Positions 63,986 through 64,000 of a DNA stretch of 64,000 nucleotides are shown piece by piece; positions within the stretch are counted from its first letter, which is position 1; each line of letters begins with the position of its first letter. Location of the stretch: NCBI GenBank assembly GCA_947646735.1, contig CANTFK010000085.1:155972-219971 (forward strand), in the 5' to 3' direction. The position numbers and the translations under genes were made by a program. Under the pieces are notes generated by a model. The model was not told the DNA's origin. It saw only the letters and a program-made list of their open reading frames with translations, and did not search any database. This stretch comes from Peronospora farinosa (Eukaryota > Oomycota > Peronosporomycetes > Peronosporales > Peronosporaceae).

Positions 63986-64000
63986 TGTGGTGGAGTGGGA
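63986..64000 (-). repeat. Start of another LTR, inserted in the antisense gene of E
   Basis: The last 15 bases, TGTGGTGGAGTGGGA, are identical to the first bases of the minus-oriented LTRs of A, C and D, and interrupt the antisense frame. The rest is outside the window. Confidence 0.75.

Overview
This window looks like nuclear DNA of an oomycete, probably a Peronosporales species such as Phytophthora or a downy mildew. The evidence is short GT-AG introns (about 59-96 bp) in eukaryotic host genes, plus dense LTR retrotransposons of a type I recall from oomycetes: Ty3/Gypsy with a chromodomain and two RNase H domains. No species can be named from the sequence alone.

Layout. 1-7954: 5' part of a nearly intact minus-strand Ty3/Gypsy element (A). 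8197-14045: a minus-strand Ty1/Copia composite with three LTRs. 14046-28929: an island of host genes. 28972-29863: a putative degenerate LTR. 30139-37876: a complete minus-strand Gypsy insertion (D) with both LTRs and a 4-bp target duplication, but a large internal deletion. 38235-47891: a decayed plus-strand Gypsy (B). 47918-49921: the 5' part of an unrelated Gypsy (F). 49922-60554: a minus-strand Gypsy (C) whose 3' LTR holds a GATC-rich satellite. 60555-63985: the 3' part of a plus-strand Gypsy (E), cut at 63986 by the start of another LTR.

Host genes, in order: an unrecognised broken ORF (14809-15305, -); a 2104-residue VLIG-like GTPase with a Cys/His-rich region and a C-terminal vWA domain (15529-21843, +); RFC3, the clamp-loader subunit (22156-23361, +, 3 exons); an archaeal-type COG2112-like protein kinase (23485-24626, +, 4 exons); a profilin-like protein (24711-25178, +); an isoprenylcysteine methylesterase-like alpha/beta hydrolase (25813-27451, -, 7 exons); and a type II membrane GlcNAc-type glycosyltransferase (27497-28929, -, 3 exons). 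I worked out the splice models by hand. All four have a total coding length divisible by three and rejoin family motifs.

The most interesting system is in elements A-E. They share gag, a -1 frameshift into protease, RT, a catalytically dead first RNase H, a second intact-looking RNase H, integrase and a chromodomain. Two divergent copies (D and E) also carry an extra gene on the opposite strand, between pol and the 3' LTR, with a conserved C-terminal domain. In D its start codon lies inside the LTR. B and C have lost most of it but C keeps a short trace at the LTR edge. In these elements the gag start codon lies at or in the primer-binding site just after the LTR. The Copia element independently does the same with a primer site resembling a half-tRNA initiator Met.
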